A DNA stretch of 64,000 nt. Source: Bacteroides sp. (GTDB lineage: Bacteria; Bacteroidota; Bacteroidia; Bacteroidales; Muribaculaceae). Of this stretch, positions 7,460 through 15,253 are shown piece after piece. The stretch's first letter is position 1, and each line of letters opens with the position of its first letter. A program made the position numbers and the translations under genes. The stretch covers positions 17,320-81,319 of the forward strand of contig JAAVCC010000009.1 of the NCBI GenBank assembly GCA_014802535.1, written 5' to 3'. The notes below the pieces were generated by a model. That model was not told the DNA's origin and did not search any database. It saw only the letters and a list, made by a program, of their open reading frames with translations.

Positions 7460-8942
7460 GGTGACCTCCAATCTGGCAATTGCGATCGCGTTGAGTCGCA
7501 CCATCGCTAAAGTTCAAGCCCTTTAGAATCGCATTTTTGCCAAACATTTTTTTGATTTTCAAAATAGCCTCTTGGCGACGTCGTTCTTTCTGCCGTTCGG
7601 CTTTTTCCTGTTCCTTTATCAGTTTTTGATTTTCATAATCTATGAAAAGATCAAGCTGCACGGTCGGTTCTTGCATATCGATCAAATGCTCGTTAATAAG
7701 ATGGTTTATTGACAACGACAAACGTCTGACGAGCAAATTGCGATTAATAATTCTATCATACAACTGCCCTACTTTATCAATAATAACCTTAGCCGACGAC
7801 GTTGGTTCTTCGATATTGATTGTTCCATGAGAATGAACCGGCACCTGACGCCCATAGTGATCAATGTGTATCGGACCGTTATATTTTGCACGAATCGACG
7901 GATTGGTCAACGACTCAACATCATAACCAATCGTCAGAACAATCTGATTTGTTAACAAATTTTGATCAATCAAATCGAGCGAAACATTGTCAGCCATCTC
8001 CAAAACCACATTCCGTGCCTTTTCAGCCGTGTATGCCGACTGCAGAACCTGCCCACTGCAAAGACTCTTTGCTTCGGGACGATAGCTTTTAACATAGTTC
8101 ATCGTCACCGGTTCCCATCCCCACGCATGATCAATCAACAACTCGGCATTAATGCCAAAAAGAGTATAGAGTATATCTTCATGATGAATAGAACAACGGG
8201 CAACATCGCCCATCGTGTGCATTCCATATCTTATCAGTTTTGCAGCAATACCTCGCCCGACTCGCCAAAAATCGGTAAGCGGCTGATGAGTCCACAGTTC
8301 ACGCCGATAACTCATTTCATCAAGCTCGGCAATGCGCACACCGTCCTTGTCGGCAGGCATTTTTTTTGCCTTTATATCCATTGCCACCTTACACAAATAC
8401 ATATTTGTTCCAATCCCGGCTGTCGCTGTAATTCCGGTTTCTCTCAAAACCTCACGAATAATTTTTAATGTCAGTTCATGGGCGGTCATACGATATGTTC
8501 CGAGATAGGCTGTGGCGTCAATAAAGACCTCATCGATTGAATAGACGTGTATATCTTCGGGAGCAAAATATTTCAGGTAAATATTGTAAATATGAGTGCT
8601 ATATTCAATATATTTAGCCATTCGCGGAGGCGCAATCAAATAATCGACAGCAACTTCACGCCGATTATCGAGAACTGTCCTTGAATATGATTTATCGGCA
8701 TAACCACGTTGACGATTGACCTCTTTGACTTTTTGTATTACCTCAAAAAGACGTGGACGGCCCGGAATGCCATAGGCCTTCAATGCAGGGGAAACCGCCA
8801 AGCAAATAGTTTTTTCGGTGCGTGATTTATCAGCAACAACAAGACAGGTGTCAAGCGGATCCAATCCCCTCTCGACACATTCAACCGAAGCATAAAACGA
8901 CTTCAAATCGATAGCTATGTACTGATGCTGACGGTGTTTCAT
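7452..8942 (-). CDS. Y-family DNA polymerase (UmuC/DinB-type, SOS mutagenesis)
   Basis: A 496-residue translesion polymerase. Catalytic acidic residues are visible in IAIDLKSFYASVEC near the N terminus and in HVYSIDEVFIDAT (the SIDE motif). TATAGIGTNMYLCKVAMDIKAKK is the finger-palm segment, and the C-terminal half fits the little-finger domain, with a Lys/Arg/Glu-rich tail. Start 8942 is preferred over an ATT/ATG further out because the best promoter places transcription start near 8969, downstream of the longer ORF's start at 9002. The gene overlaps yolD by 8 bp. It is probably induced or controlled with yolD; no LexA box was recognised. Confidence 0.9.
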   Translation of the reverse strand: MKHRQHQYIAIDLKSFYASVECVERGLDPLDTCLVVADKSRTEKTICLAVSPALKAYGIPGRPRLFEVIQKVKEVNRQRGYADKSYSRTVLDNRREVAVDYLIAPPRMAKYIEYSTHIYNIYLKYFAPEDIHVYSIDEVFIDATAYLGTYRMTAHELTLKIIREVLRETGITATAGIGTNMYLCKVAMDIKAKKMPADKDGVRIAELDEMSYRRELWTHQPLTDFWRVGRGIAAKLIRYGMHTMGDVARCSIHHEDILYTLFGINAELLIDHAWGWEPVTMNYVKSYRPEAKSLCSGQVLQSAYTAEKARNVVLEMADNVSLDLIDQNLLTNQIVLTIGYDVESLTNPSIRAKYNGPIHIDHYGRQVPVHSHGTINIEEPTSSAKVIIDKVGQLYDRIINRNLLVRRLSLSINHLINEHLIDMQEPTVQLDLFIDYENQKLIKEQEKAERQKERRRQEAILKIKKMFGKNAILKGLNFSDGATQRDRNCQIGGHHE

Positions 8943-8975
8943 AATATACTTAACCCCAAGACCGATTTTGATTCT

Positions 8976-9006
8976 CAAAATTACACAATAATTTTGAATC
9001 AAACAA
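8976..9006 (-). promoter_or_regulatory. Promoter of the polymerase-yolD operon
   Basis: Minus strand TAATTTTG (8976-8983) matches TAnnTTTG. A TTG at 9004-9006 lies exactly 20 bp upstream, the normal Bacteroidota -33/-7 spacing. It settles the polymerase start at 8942. Confidence 0.65.
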
Positions 9007-9099
9007 TAAATACTTCAACATTATATGAACCATAAGACATTTAATAACGTTATATTAACAAAATAAAAAATTGTCAAACATAACCAAACTAACAACATT

Positions 9100-9297
9100 A
9101 TGAAAAGTTTAGGACTCGTACTCGCCACCCTCGGCGGTGTTGCTGCCGGAGCAGCTTTAGGTCTATTATTCGCACCCGAAAAAGGTGAAAAAACTCGTGA
9201 ACAAATTCGTGAATATATCAAAGATAAATGTCCTAAAATCAAGGGCGATCGTCTTGAAGAAATTGTAAATCAGATTGCATCTGAAATCAGAGGATAA
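9100..9297 (+). CDS. YtxH domain protein, copy 1
   Basis: A 65-residue protein with the YtxH layout: an Ala/Gly-rich N-terminal helix (GGVAAGAALGLLFAPEKG, about residues 9-26) followed by a charged amphipathic tail. The APEKG..TR turn after the helix is the family hallmark. YtxH proteins are small envelope or general-stress proteins of unknown mechanism. A paralogue follows 23 bp downstream, and the group continues with a holin-like protein. Confidence 0.85.
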   Translation: MKSLGLVLATLGGVAAGAALGLLFAPEKGEKTREQIREYIKDKCPKIKGDRLEEIVNQIASEIRG

Positions 9298-9320
9298 TTT
9301 TAACTTAACAACATACTGAA

Positions 9321-9518
9321 ATGAAATATTTACTCGCATTTTTGGGCGGAGCTGCTGTTGGAGCCGCAGCTGCAATTTTGACAGCTCCCGAAAAGGGTGT
9401 AGAGACACGTGCTCGCATCAAAATTCTTTTAAAGAAATATGGCATCGTTGCTTCTGACGATGAACTCGAAGAGATGATTGACGAGATCAGAACTGAAATC
9501 GCTCAAGAAAATCAATAA
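9321..9518 (+). CDS. YtxH domain protein, copy 2
   Basis: Also 65 residues, with the same plan as its neighbour: a Gly/Ala-rich helix (FLGGAAVGAAAAILTAPEKG) and the TR.RIK start of the charged tail. The pair clearly arose by tandem duplication; identity is high around the APEKG turn and lower in the tail. A strong palindromic hairpin follows at 9541. Confidence 0.85.
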   Translation: MKYLLAFLGGAAVGAAAAILTAPEKGVETRARIKILLKKYGIVASDDELEEMIDEIRTEIAQENQ

Positions 9519-9540
9519 GCCACATTGGCTATTTAAAATA

Positions 9541-9565
9541 TATACGGGACCACTGGTCCCGTATA
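9541..9565 (+). terminator. Hairpin after the YtxH pair
   Basis: A perfect 12-bp inverted repeat with a one-base centre (TATACGGGACCA/TGGTCCCGTATA). Only a weak T-rich stretch follows, so it may be a leaky terminator or processing site separating ytxH from the holin-like gene. Confidence 0.6.
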
Positions 9566-9639
9566 GTTAAATTATTATTACCGATTGGCTGTCTCAACTA
9601 TCAGCCAAAATGAGAGAGGGAAATTCAAAACAATTCATC

Positions 9640-9981
9640 ATGAAAGAAGAATCAAACGATTATAAAGATATTATTCCGGTTATCAAGCATCTGCTTGAAC
9701 TAAAAGCAGAAAACATCGGACTAATTCTGAGCCGAAAGCTAACAATGTTACTTGGCATTATTGCCGTATCGGTTATAGTTTTGGTAACGTTGGGGGTTAT
9801 GATTGCATTTTTAGGAGTTGCGTTTGCCGACTATCTTAACCAATTTATGCCTTTATATTGTTCTTATTTAATCATGACCGGAATTGTTGCGGTTATATTT
9901 GCCATCGTCATAATATTCAGACGTCATCTAATTTATGACCCGTTATGCCGATTTATCTCCCGCCTTATTTTTGAACCGTAA
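9640..9981 (+). CDS. Phage-holin-family (Holin-X/DUF1469-type) membrane protein
   Basis: About 113 residues from the start at 9640. A charged amphipathic N-terminal helix (HLLELKAENIGLILSRKL) precedes two long membrane helices (about 37-66 and 75-97), then a basic end. This matches the putative actinobacterial holin-X superfamily, which in Bacteroidota sits with YtxH genes and is chromosomal rather than phage-derived. An in-frame ATG at 9610 would add 10 polar residues; 9640 fits homologue length better. Confidence 0.75.
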   Translation: MKEESNDYKDIIPVIKHLLELKAENIGLILSRKLTMLLGIIAVSVIVLVTLGVMIAFLGVAFADYLNQFMPLYCSYLIMTGIVAVIFAIVIIFRRHLIYDPLCRFISRLIFEP

Positions 9982-9994
9982 AAAATAAAAAACT

Positions 9995-10282
9995 ATGACT
10001 GAACTAAACAAATTACAAGCAAAAGTCAACGTTCCCGGGTCAAAAGGTTGGAAAGGCTATACTTTGAAAGAACTCGAATTTCGTAAAGATGTCAATATGG
10101 TCAAACAACACCTGTTGCTCGAACGTATTGGCGGAGTTACCGGAATGTTAAAGAGCAAAGGTTTGACAGGTCTGTCACTTGTTGGAAAAATGGATTCAAT
10201 AATGACAATGGTTAACTATGGTATGATTGCCTTTAAGGTTTATTCAAGCGTAAAGTCAATTTTCAGAAAACGTAATAGATAG
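9995..10282 (+). CDS. Hypothetical protein of the YtxH/holin group
   Basis: A 95-residue protein, basic at both ends, with a Gly/Leu-rich helical middle (KSKGLTGLSLVGKMDSIMTMVNYGMIAFK). It starts 13 bp after the holin-like gene, so the two are cotranscribed. Small proteins of this sort commonly close this gene group in Bacteroidota, but no function is known. A terminator follows. Confidence 0.7.
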   Translation: MTELNKLQAKVNVPGSKGWKGYTLKELEFRKDVNMVKQHLLLERIGGVTGMLKSKGLTGLSLVGKMDSIMTMVNYGMIAFKVYSSVKSIFRKRNR

Positions 10283-10303
10283 TTCCCTGCAATTTAGGAT
10301 ATA

Positions 10304-10338
10304 AAAAAATAGCACCCTTTTTAAGGATGCTATTTTTT
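10304..10338. terminator. Bidirectional terminator
   Basis: Arms AAAAAATAGCA (10304-10314) and TGCTATTTTTT (10328-10338) with an inner CCTT/AAGG pair and one mismatch. It lies between the convergent genes ending at 10282 and 10356. Confidence 0.85.
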
Positions 10339-10355
10339 GCTTATATACCTGTCTG

Positions 10356-12482
10356 TTATTTAGCAAGACCACGGTTGCGAAGAAGTGCAGCCGGCGTGGG
10401 ATCCTGACCGCGGAAACGACGGTATAGAACCATCGGGTCTTCACTACCACCTGCCTCAAGTACATTTTCTTTAAACGATTTAGCAGTCGCAGGGTCAAAG
10501 ATTCCGTTTTGACGGAAGAGTTCAAATCCGTCAGTATCAAGCACCTCAGCCCAAAGATAAGTATAGTAGCCTGATGCATAACCATCACTGCCAAATACAT
10601 GTTTGAAATAGGGGCTACGATATCGATACTGAACTTGAGCCGGTTTGCCAAGTTTAGCCGATACTTCGTTTTCAAATGCTTTAACGTCGATTGAGTCACC
10701 TTCAGCCGGATTCAATTTACCATATTGCAAGTCGAGAAGAGCAGCTCCGGCAAGTTCGGTAGTAGTAAATCCCATGTTGTGAGTTGAAGCTGCATTGAGT
10801 TTCTCAATCAAAGCATCGGGGATAACCTCTCCTGTTTTATAGTTATGGGCATAAACTTTGAGAAGTTCGGGTTCCATTGCCCAGTGTTCATGAATTTGAG
10901 AAGGAAGTTCTACAAAGTCACGGTCAACATTTGTACCTGCCTGGCTACGAAGAGCAACACGGGTGAGCATACCGTGGAGTCCATGTCCAAATTCATGGAA
11001 CATTGTTTCAACCTCATCAAGAGTAAGAAGTGCCGGAGTATCACCAACAGGACGAGAGAAGTTACCTACATTATAAATAATAGGACGAACGTCTGTGCCG
11101 TCTTCATCAACATAAGCACCTTTAAACTCGCTCATCCATGCACCCTGACGTTTTGAAGCACGAGGGAAATAGTCGGTCATGAACACTGCAACATGGTTAC
11201 CATCGTTGTCAGTTACATCATAAACCTTAACCTCGGGATTGTATTTAGGGGCATCGGGCATTTCTGTAAAGTTAATACCATACAAACGATTAGCCATAGT
11301 AAAGATACCTTTGCGCACTGAGTCAACAGCAAAATATTGACGCACTTCATTTTCATCAAGGTCATATTTTTGCTTGCGCACTTTTTCGGCATAATAATAG
11401 TAATCATACGGCTCAATTTTGAAACCACCGTTTTCGGCATCAACAACAGCTTGCATTTCGGCAACCTCTTCGTTTACTTTAGCAACGGCCGGTTTCCAAA
11501 TTTGCATGAGAAGGTCTTCTGCATTTTTAACCGAGCCTGCCATAACGTTGGCAGTCATATATTCACCAAAGTTTTCATAGCCGAGAAGTTTGGCCTTTTG
11601 AGCACGAAGATGAAGAATTTTGTTGATAACGGGACCGTTGTCATATTTGCCTTCTGATGCGAGTGAAGTATAACCTTCATACATTTCGCGACGAAGTTCA
11701 CGATCGTCGGCATACTGAAGAACGGGAAGACGGCTGGGAGCATGAAGAGTGAAAAGCCATTTTCCTTCATGTCCGGCTTTCTTTGCTTCTTCGGCTGCAA
11801 CGTCGATATTGCTTTGTGGAAGACCTGCCAAACGGCTTTCATCATCAATGATGATCTCGAACTCATTGGTTGCATTCAACAAGTTTTTGTTAAACTGCTG
11901 ATAGAGACCGGTCAACTGAGTATTGATGTCCATCAAACGAGCTTTATCAGCATCGTTCAAGAGAGCACCATTACGGGTAAACGATTTGTAGCTCTGTTCA
12001 ACCGCACGACGACGGGGAGTGTCAAGATTGAGCGAATCAAGATTGTCATAAAGATATTTGACACGTTCAAACAAAGCCGGATTCATTGAAATACTGTCAG
12101 AGTGCTGAGACAAAGTAGGTTCAAACTCCTCGGCAACAGCTACAAGTTCATCAGACGAATCACTTTCGGTTAAAGCATAAAACACAATCGCAACTTTGTT
12201 AATGAGATTACCGGCTTCTTCCATGGCCAGAATTGTGTTCTCAAAAGTCGGAGTGTCGGGATTATTAATAATTGAATCTATTTCAGCATTATGCTGAACG
12301 ATACCGGCACGCAAAGCCGGCATGTAATCAGCCGGAGTGATTTGATCAAACGGCGGAATTTCGTAAGGAGTGGAATATTCGGTCAGGAACGGATTCTCAT
12401 GTTTTTCATTTGAACAAGAAGAAACCACTGCTGCCATTCCAAGACATGACATTGCTGCCATTGCAAAAAAACGGGTTTTCAT
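10356..12482 (-). CDS. dcp: M3 family metallopeptidase, peptidyl-dipeptidase Dcp type, lipoprotein
   Basis: A 708-residue zinc peptidase of the thimet oligopeptidase family. The HEFGH zinc motif (in METMFHEFGHGLHGM) and the downstream Glu in the EHWAMEPELL region are present. Unlike cytosolic Dcp of E. coli, it has a signal peptide ending in a lipobox (VVSSCSNEK), so it should be envelope-anchored, where it would trim oligopeptides. It follows the MFS carrier by 34 bp on the same strand, which suggests an operon, possibly for peptide use. The length fits full-length Dcp. Confidence 0.92.
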   Translation of the reverse strand: MKTRFFAMAAMSCLGMAAVVSSCSNEKHENPFLTEYSTPYEIPPFDQITPADYMPALRAGIVQHNAEIDSIINNPDTPTFENTILAMEEAGNLINKVAIVFYALTESDSSDELVAVAEEFEPTLSQHSDSISMNPALFERVKYLYDNLDSLNLDTPRRRAVEQSYKSFTRNGALLNDADKARLMDINTQLTGLYQQFNKNLLNATNEFEIIIDDESRLAGLPQSNIDVAAEEAKKAGHEGKWLFTLHAPSRLPVLQYADDRELRREMYEGYTSLASEGKYDNGPVINKILHLRAQKAKLLGYENFGEYMTANVMAGSVKNAEDLLMQIWKPAVAKVNEEVAEMQAVVDAENGGFKIEPYDYYYYAEKVRKQKYDLDENEVRQYFAVDSVRKGIFTMANRLYGINFTEMPDAPKYNPEVKVYDVTDNDGNHVAVFMTDYFPRASKRQGAWMSEFKGAYVDEDGTDVRPIIYNVGNFSRPVGDTPALLTLDEVETMFHEFGHGLHGMLTRVALRSQAGTNVDRDFVELPSQIHEHWAMEPELLKVYAHNYKTGEVIPDALIEKLNAASTHNMGFTTTELAGAALLDLQYGKLNPAEGDSIDVKAFENEVSAKLGKPAQVQYRYRSPYFKHVFGSDGYASGYYTYLWAEVLDTDGFELFRQNGIFDPATAKSFKENVLEAGGSEDPMVLYRRFRGQDPTPAALLRNRGLAK

Positions 12483-12516
12483 GTTATATTAATTGAATTT
12501 ATTAAATTTCTGAGAT

Positions 12517-14010
12517 TTATTCCTCAGCTGCCATAGCTTCGCTTTCAAGAGCGGCTGTGTTATCTTTTATATTTGGCAACTCAAGACCATAATGTTTTTT
12601 CTTGTCAAGAGCTTTCAGATAGATTGCCAACAACAGAGCCAAAATACCGAAGCAAGCAAAAATAATCATCGGAATAGTGTAATTATAATGAATGAAGAAA
12701 CCTTCAGGAGCCTCTTCGCCAAGTTTTTTCCATTCCTCAAGCTGAGCAAGACCGACCTGTACTTCGGGATTATGAGCGTTAACACCATCAAGCACGTATC
12801 CAATCAACAAAGGTACCAAACAAAGTCCGATATTCTGAACCCAGAAAATCAAGCAGTAGGCACTTCCAAGCACCTTTTCTTCAATGATTTTGGGAACCGA
12901 AGGCCAAAGGGCCGCAGGTACAAGAGCAAACGAGATTCCGAGAACAATAATTGTGACATAAGCGACAACCTTACTGTGTGTAGCCGGCAGGATAAATGCA
13001 AATACAAGGTGGCACACAATCAAAAGTAATGCACCATAAATAAGCATTGTTGCACCTTTACCTTTGCGATCAAGGAAGTTTCCAAGGAAAACCGTAATCA
13101 CAGCCGCACCAATCGGGAACCAACGGAAAATATTTGACGCTTCTTGAGCGGTAATGTCACCGATATTACATTGCAACATTTCTGCACCATAAGCTTGGAA
13201 GGGGAAAATTGCCGAGTAATAGAGCACACAAAGCAATGCCACCACCCAAAAGATATGGCTCGAAAAAATATTTTTAATATCAGATGCTTTAAATTCCTCA
13301 TCTGACGACTCACCCTCTTTGTTTTCACCAAGCTGATGATCAAGACGCGTATCCATCACGCAAAATACCGAATAAGTAATCAAACCGATGCATACTAAAA
13401 CTGTACAGAAAGCGACAGGAGCAACTACCGTACCCCACGATGCAGCAATCCAAGGCGAAATTGAGAATATGGCAAACACGCCAATACGCGCAATAGCCAT
13501 TTCCAATCCCATTGCAAGAGCCATCTCTTTTCCTTTAAACCATTTGGCAATAGCTTTTGAGACGGTTGTACCCGCCATTTCACAGCCACAGCCAAAAATC
13601 ATAAAACCAAGTGATGCCATTTTTGCACTTGCTGGCATCGAAGTCCACCATGAATTCAACCATGATTCAAGACCGGTGCCGACCATCAGGTTGCTGATAC
13701 CATATAATTTAATTAATGCACCGATAACCATCAGCGATGCCGATAACACGCCGGTAAATCTAATTCCGGTTTTGTCAAGAATAAAACCGGCGATAATAAG
13801 GAAACCACAAACGTTCAAGATGTACTCGGCCGAGCGGTAAGTACCATAAGCTGCCGAATTCCACCCGAGTTGCGGTTCAAGAAGACTTTTGAGAGGAGCC
13901 ATCACATCGACAAACATATAGGCAAAAAACATCATTGATGCGATAAGCACCAAAGCTGTCCAGCGTGCCCATGCTTTATCATTGAGGCATGTTTGAATTT
14001 TTTGTTGCAT
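12517..14010 (-). CDS. MFS transporter
   Basis: About 497 residues from the chosen start, with some 12 membrane helices and a central charged loop (about residues 215-240) between the two six-helix halves. The N-terminal half has a motif A-like loop (GFILDKTGIRFTG). It belongs to the major facilitator superfamily; the substrate cannot be read from sequence. Start 14010 is preferred to 14070 because a -7 box (14058-14065) lies inside the longer frame. It heads a two-gene unit with dcp. Confidence 0.85.
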   Translation of the reverse strand: MQQKIQTCLNDKAWARWTALVLIASMMFFAYMFVDVMAPLKSLLEPQLGWNSAAYGTYRSAEYILNVCGFLIIAGFILDKTGIRFTGVLSASLMVIGALIKLYGISNLMVGTGLESWLNSWWTSMPASAKMASLGFMIFGCGCEMAGTTVSKAIAKWFKGKEMALAMGLEMAIARIGVFAIFSISPWIAASWGTVVAPVAFCTVLVCIGLITYSVFCVMDTRLDHQLGENKEGESSDEEFKASDIKNIFSSHIFWVVALLCVLYYSAIFPFQAYGAEMLQCNIGDITAQEASNIFRWFPIGAAVITVFLGNFLDRKGKGATMLIYGALLLIVCHLVFAFILPATHSKVVAYVTIIVLGISFALVPAALWPSVPKIIEEKVLGSAYCLIFWVQNIGLCLVPLLIGYVLDGVNAHNPEVQVGLAQLEEWKKLGEEAPEGFFIHYNYTIPMIIFACFGILALLLAIYLKALDKKKHYGLELPNIKDNTAALESEAMAAEE

Positions 14011-14057
14011 TTTTAAAATTGTAAGAACGAATAATGATAATAGTTTATTTTTCTGCG

Positions 14058-14065
14058 CAAATTTA
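14058..14065 (-). promoter_or_regulatory. -7 element for the MFS-dcp unit
   Basis: Minus strand TAAATTTG matches TAnnTTTG; a T-rich stretch occupies the -33 position. It is 48 bp from the chosen ATG. Confidence 0.5.
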
Positions 14066-14097
14066 CACAAAAGTTATCCAATAATAAAATTATTTTG

Positions 14098-14105
14098 TAT
14101 CTTCG
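14098..14105 (+). promoter_or_regulatory. Possible -7 element for the AI-2E gene
   Basis: TATCTTCG is a near match to TAnnTTTG, 24 bp before the ATG at 14129, divergent from the MFS promoter. No clear -33 TTG. Confidence 0.3.
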
Positions 14106-14128
14106 TGGAATAAATTCAAATATAACTG

Positions 14129-15226
14129 ATGATAACCGACCGACCGTTTACATTTGACCGCGTTGTCAGACTACTTATAGGAGTGACATTGTTTATTTTG
14201 ACACTTTGGCTGATCAATTTGCTCAAAGATGTTTTACTCCCGTTTGTAGTCGCTTGTTTAATTGCCTATATACTTGAACCGCTTGTTCAGTATAACCGTA
14301 CAATTCTACACCTCAAAGGACGCACACTCGCATCAATTGTCACATTGTTTGAAATCACAACTTTAATTGCAATATTATGCTACTTCTTTATTCCTGTCAT
14401 CATTAAAGAAGCTAATGATGTTGCCAATATGATGAAAGAATACGCATCAAACGATGTTTCAATTCCATTTCTTCCTGCCGATATTCACCGGGTGCTCAAA
14501 TCAAATATTAATTTTGAAGAAATAGCCCGACGCCTGACACAGCAAGATATACAGAACATTATGGACAACTCTATGAGTTTCATATCGGGTGGCGTAGGTG
14601 TGATAATGAGCATTGTTGAATGGTTGCTTGTTTTCTTGTACATCATATTCGTGATGATTGACTATGACAACCTGATGAGAGGTTTTAGAATGTTGGTTCC
14701 ACCAAAATATCGCCGACGTGTGTTCAAAATCGGATATGACATAAAGCGAAGCATGAACCATTACTTTAGAGGTCAAGCACTTATTGCATGCATTGTTGCG
14801 ATATGTTATTCAGTAGGATTTTCTATTGTCGGCATACCGATGGCTATAATTCTTGGAATTACAGCAGGAATCTGTTTTATGGTTCCATATATGGTTTACA
14901 TCACAGTGATACCTGTTACACTCCTTTGCCTTGTATGCTCGGTTGATATGCAAGTCGATTTTTGGCACCTCTGGTGGAAATGTATTGCAGTTTACGCATT
15001 CACTCAAATACTATCAGATTTGATTCTCACTCCCAAAATTATGGGTAAAGCAATGGGACTCAATCCGGCAATCATCCTTCTGTCTCTATCAATCTGGGGT
15101 ACACTCCTCGGACTAATCGGAATGATTATTGCCCTTCCGTTGACCACGCTGATTATCAGCTATTATAACGAGTTTCTCATAAAACGTTCTCAACGAACCT
15201 TACAAAAAACATCAGCCCAAAACTGA
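14129..15226 (+). CDS. AI-2E family transporter (YdiK/PerM-type)
   Basis: A 365-residue membrane protein with paired helices at the N terminus (about 18-55), a third at about 65-88, a hydrophilic middle region, and four to five C-terminal helices. The family-typical segments are visible: PFVVACLIAYILEPLV near the start and the NPAIILLSLSIWGTLLGLIGMIIALPLTTLI block at the end. Members have been linked to autoinducer-2 export or Na+/H+ exchange, so the substrate is open. It is followed 28 bp later by the relA-type gene, likely cotranscribed. Confidence 0.88.
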   Translation: MITDRPFTFDRVVRLLIGVTLFILTLWLINLLKDVLLPFVVACLIAYILEPLVQYNRTILHLKGRTLASIVTLFEITTLIAILCYFFIPVIIKEANDVANMMKEYASNDVSIPFLPADIHRVLKSNINFEEIARRLTQQDIQNIMDNSMSFISGGVGVIMSIVEWLLVFLYIIFVMIDYDNLMRGFRMLVPPKYRRRVFKIGYDIKRSMNHYFRGQALIACIVAICYSVGFSIVGIPMAIILGITAGICFMVPYMVYITVIPVTLLCLVCSVDMQVDFWHLWWKCIAVYAFTQILSDLILTPKIMGKAMGLNPAIILLSLSIWGTLLGLIGMIIALPLTTLIISYYNEFLIKRSQRTLQKTSAQN

Positions 15227-15253
15227 ATTCTATAATCCTCAATTAAAAAAATA

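Noticed and set aside
9003..9099. Possible LexA/SOS box upstream of the Y-family polymerase
   Set aside because: The region is AT-rich with no convincing palindrome of the right form.
9640..9981. Holin-like gene as a sign of prophage
   Set aside because: No capsid, terminase, integrase or lysin genes nearby; this family is chromosomal beside YtxH genes in Bacteroidota.
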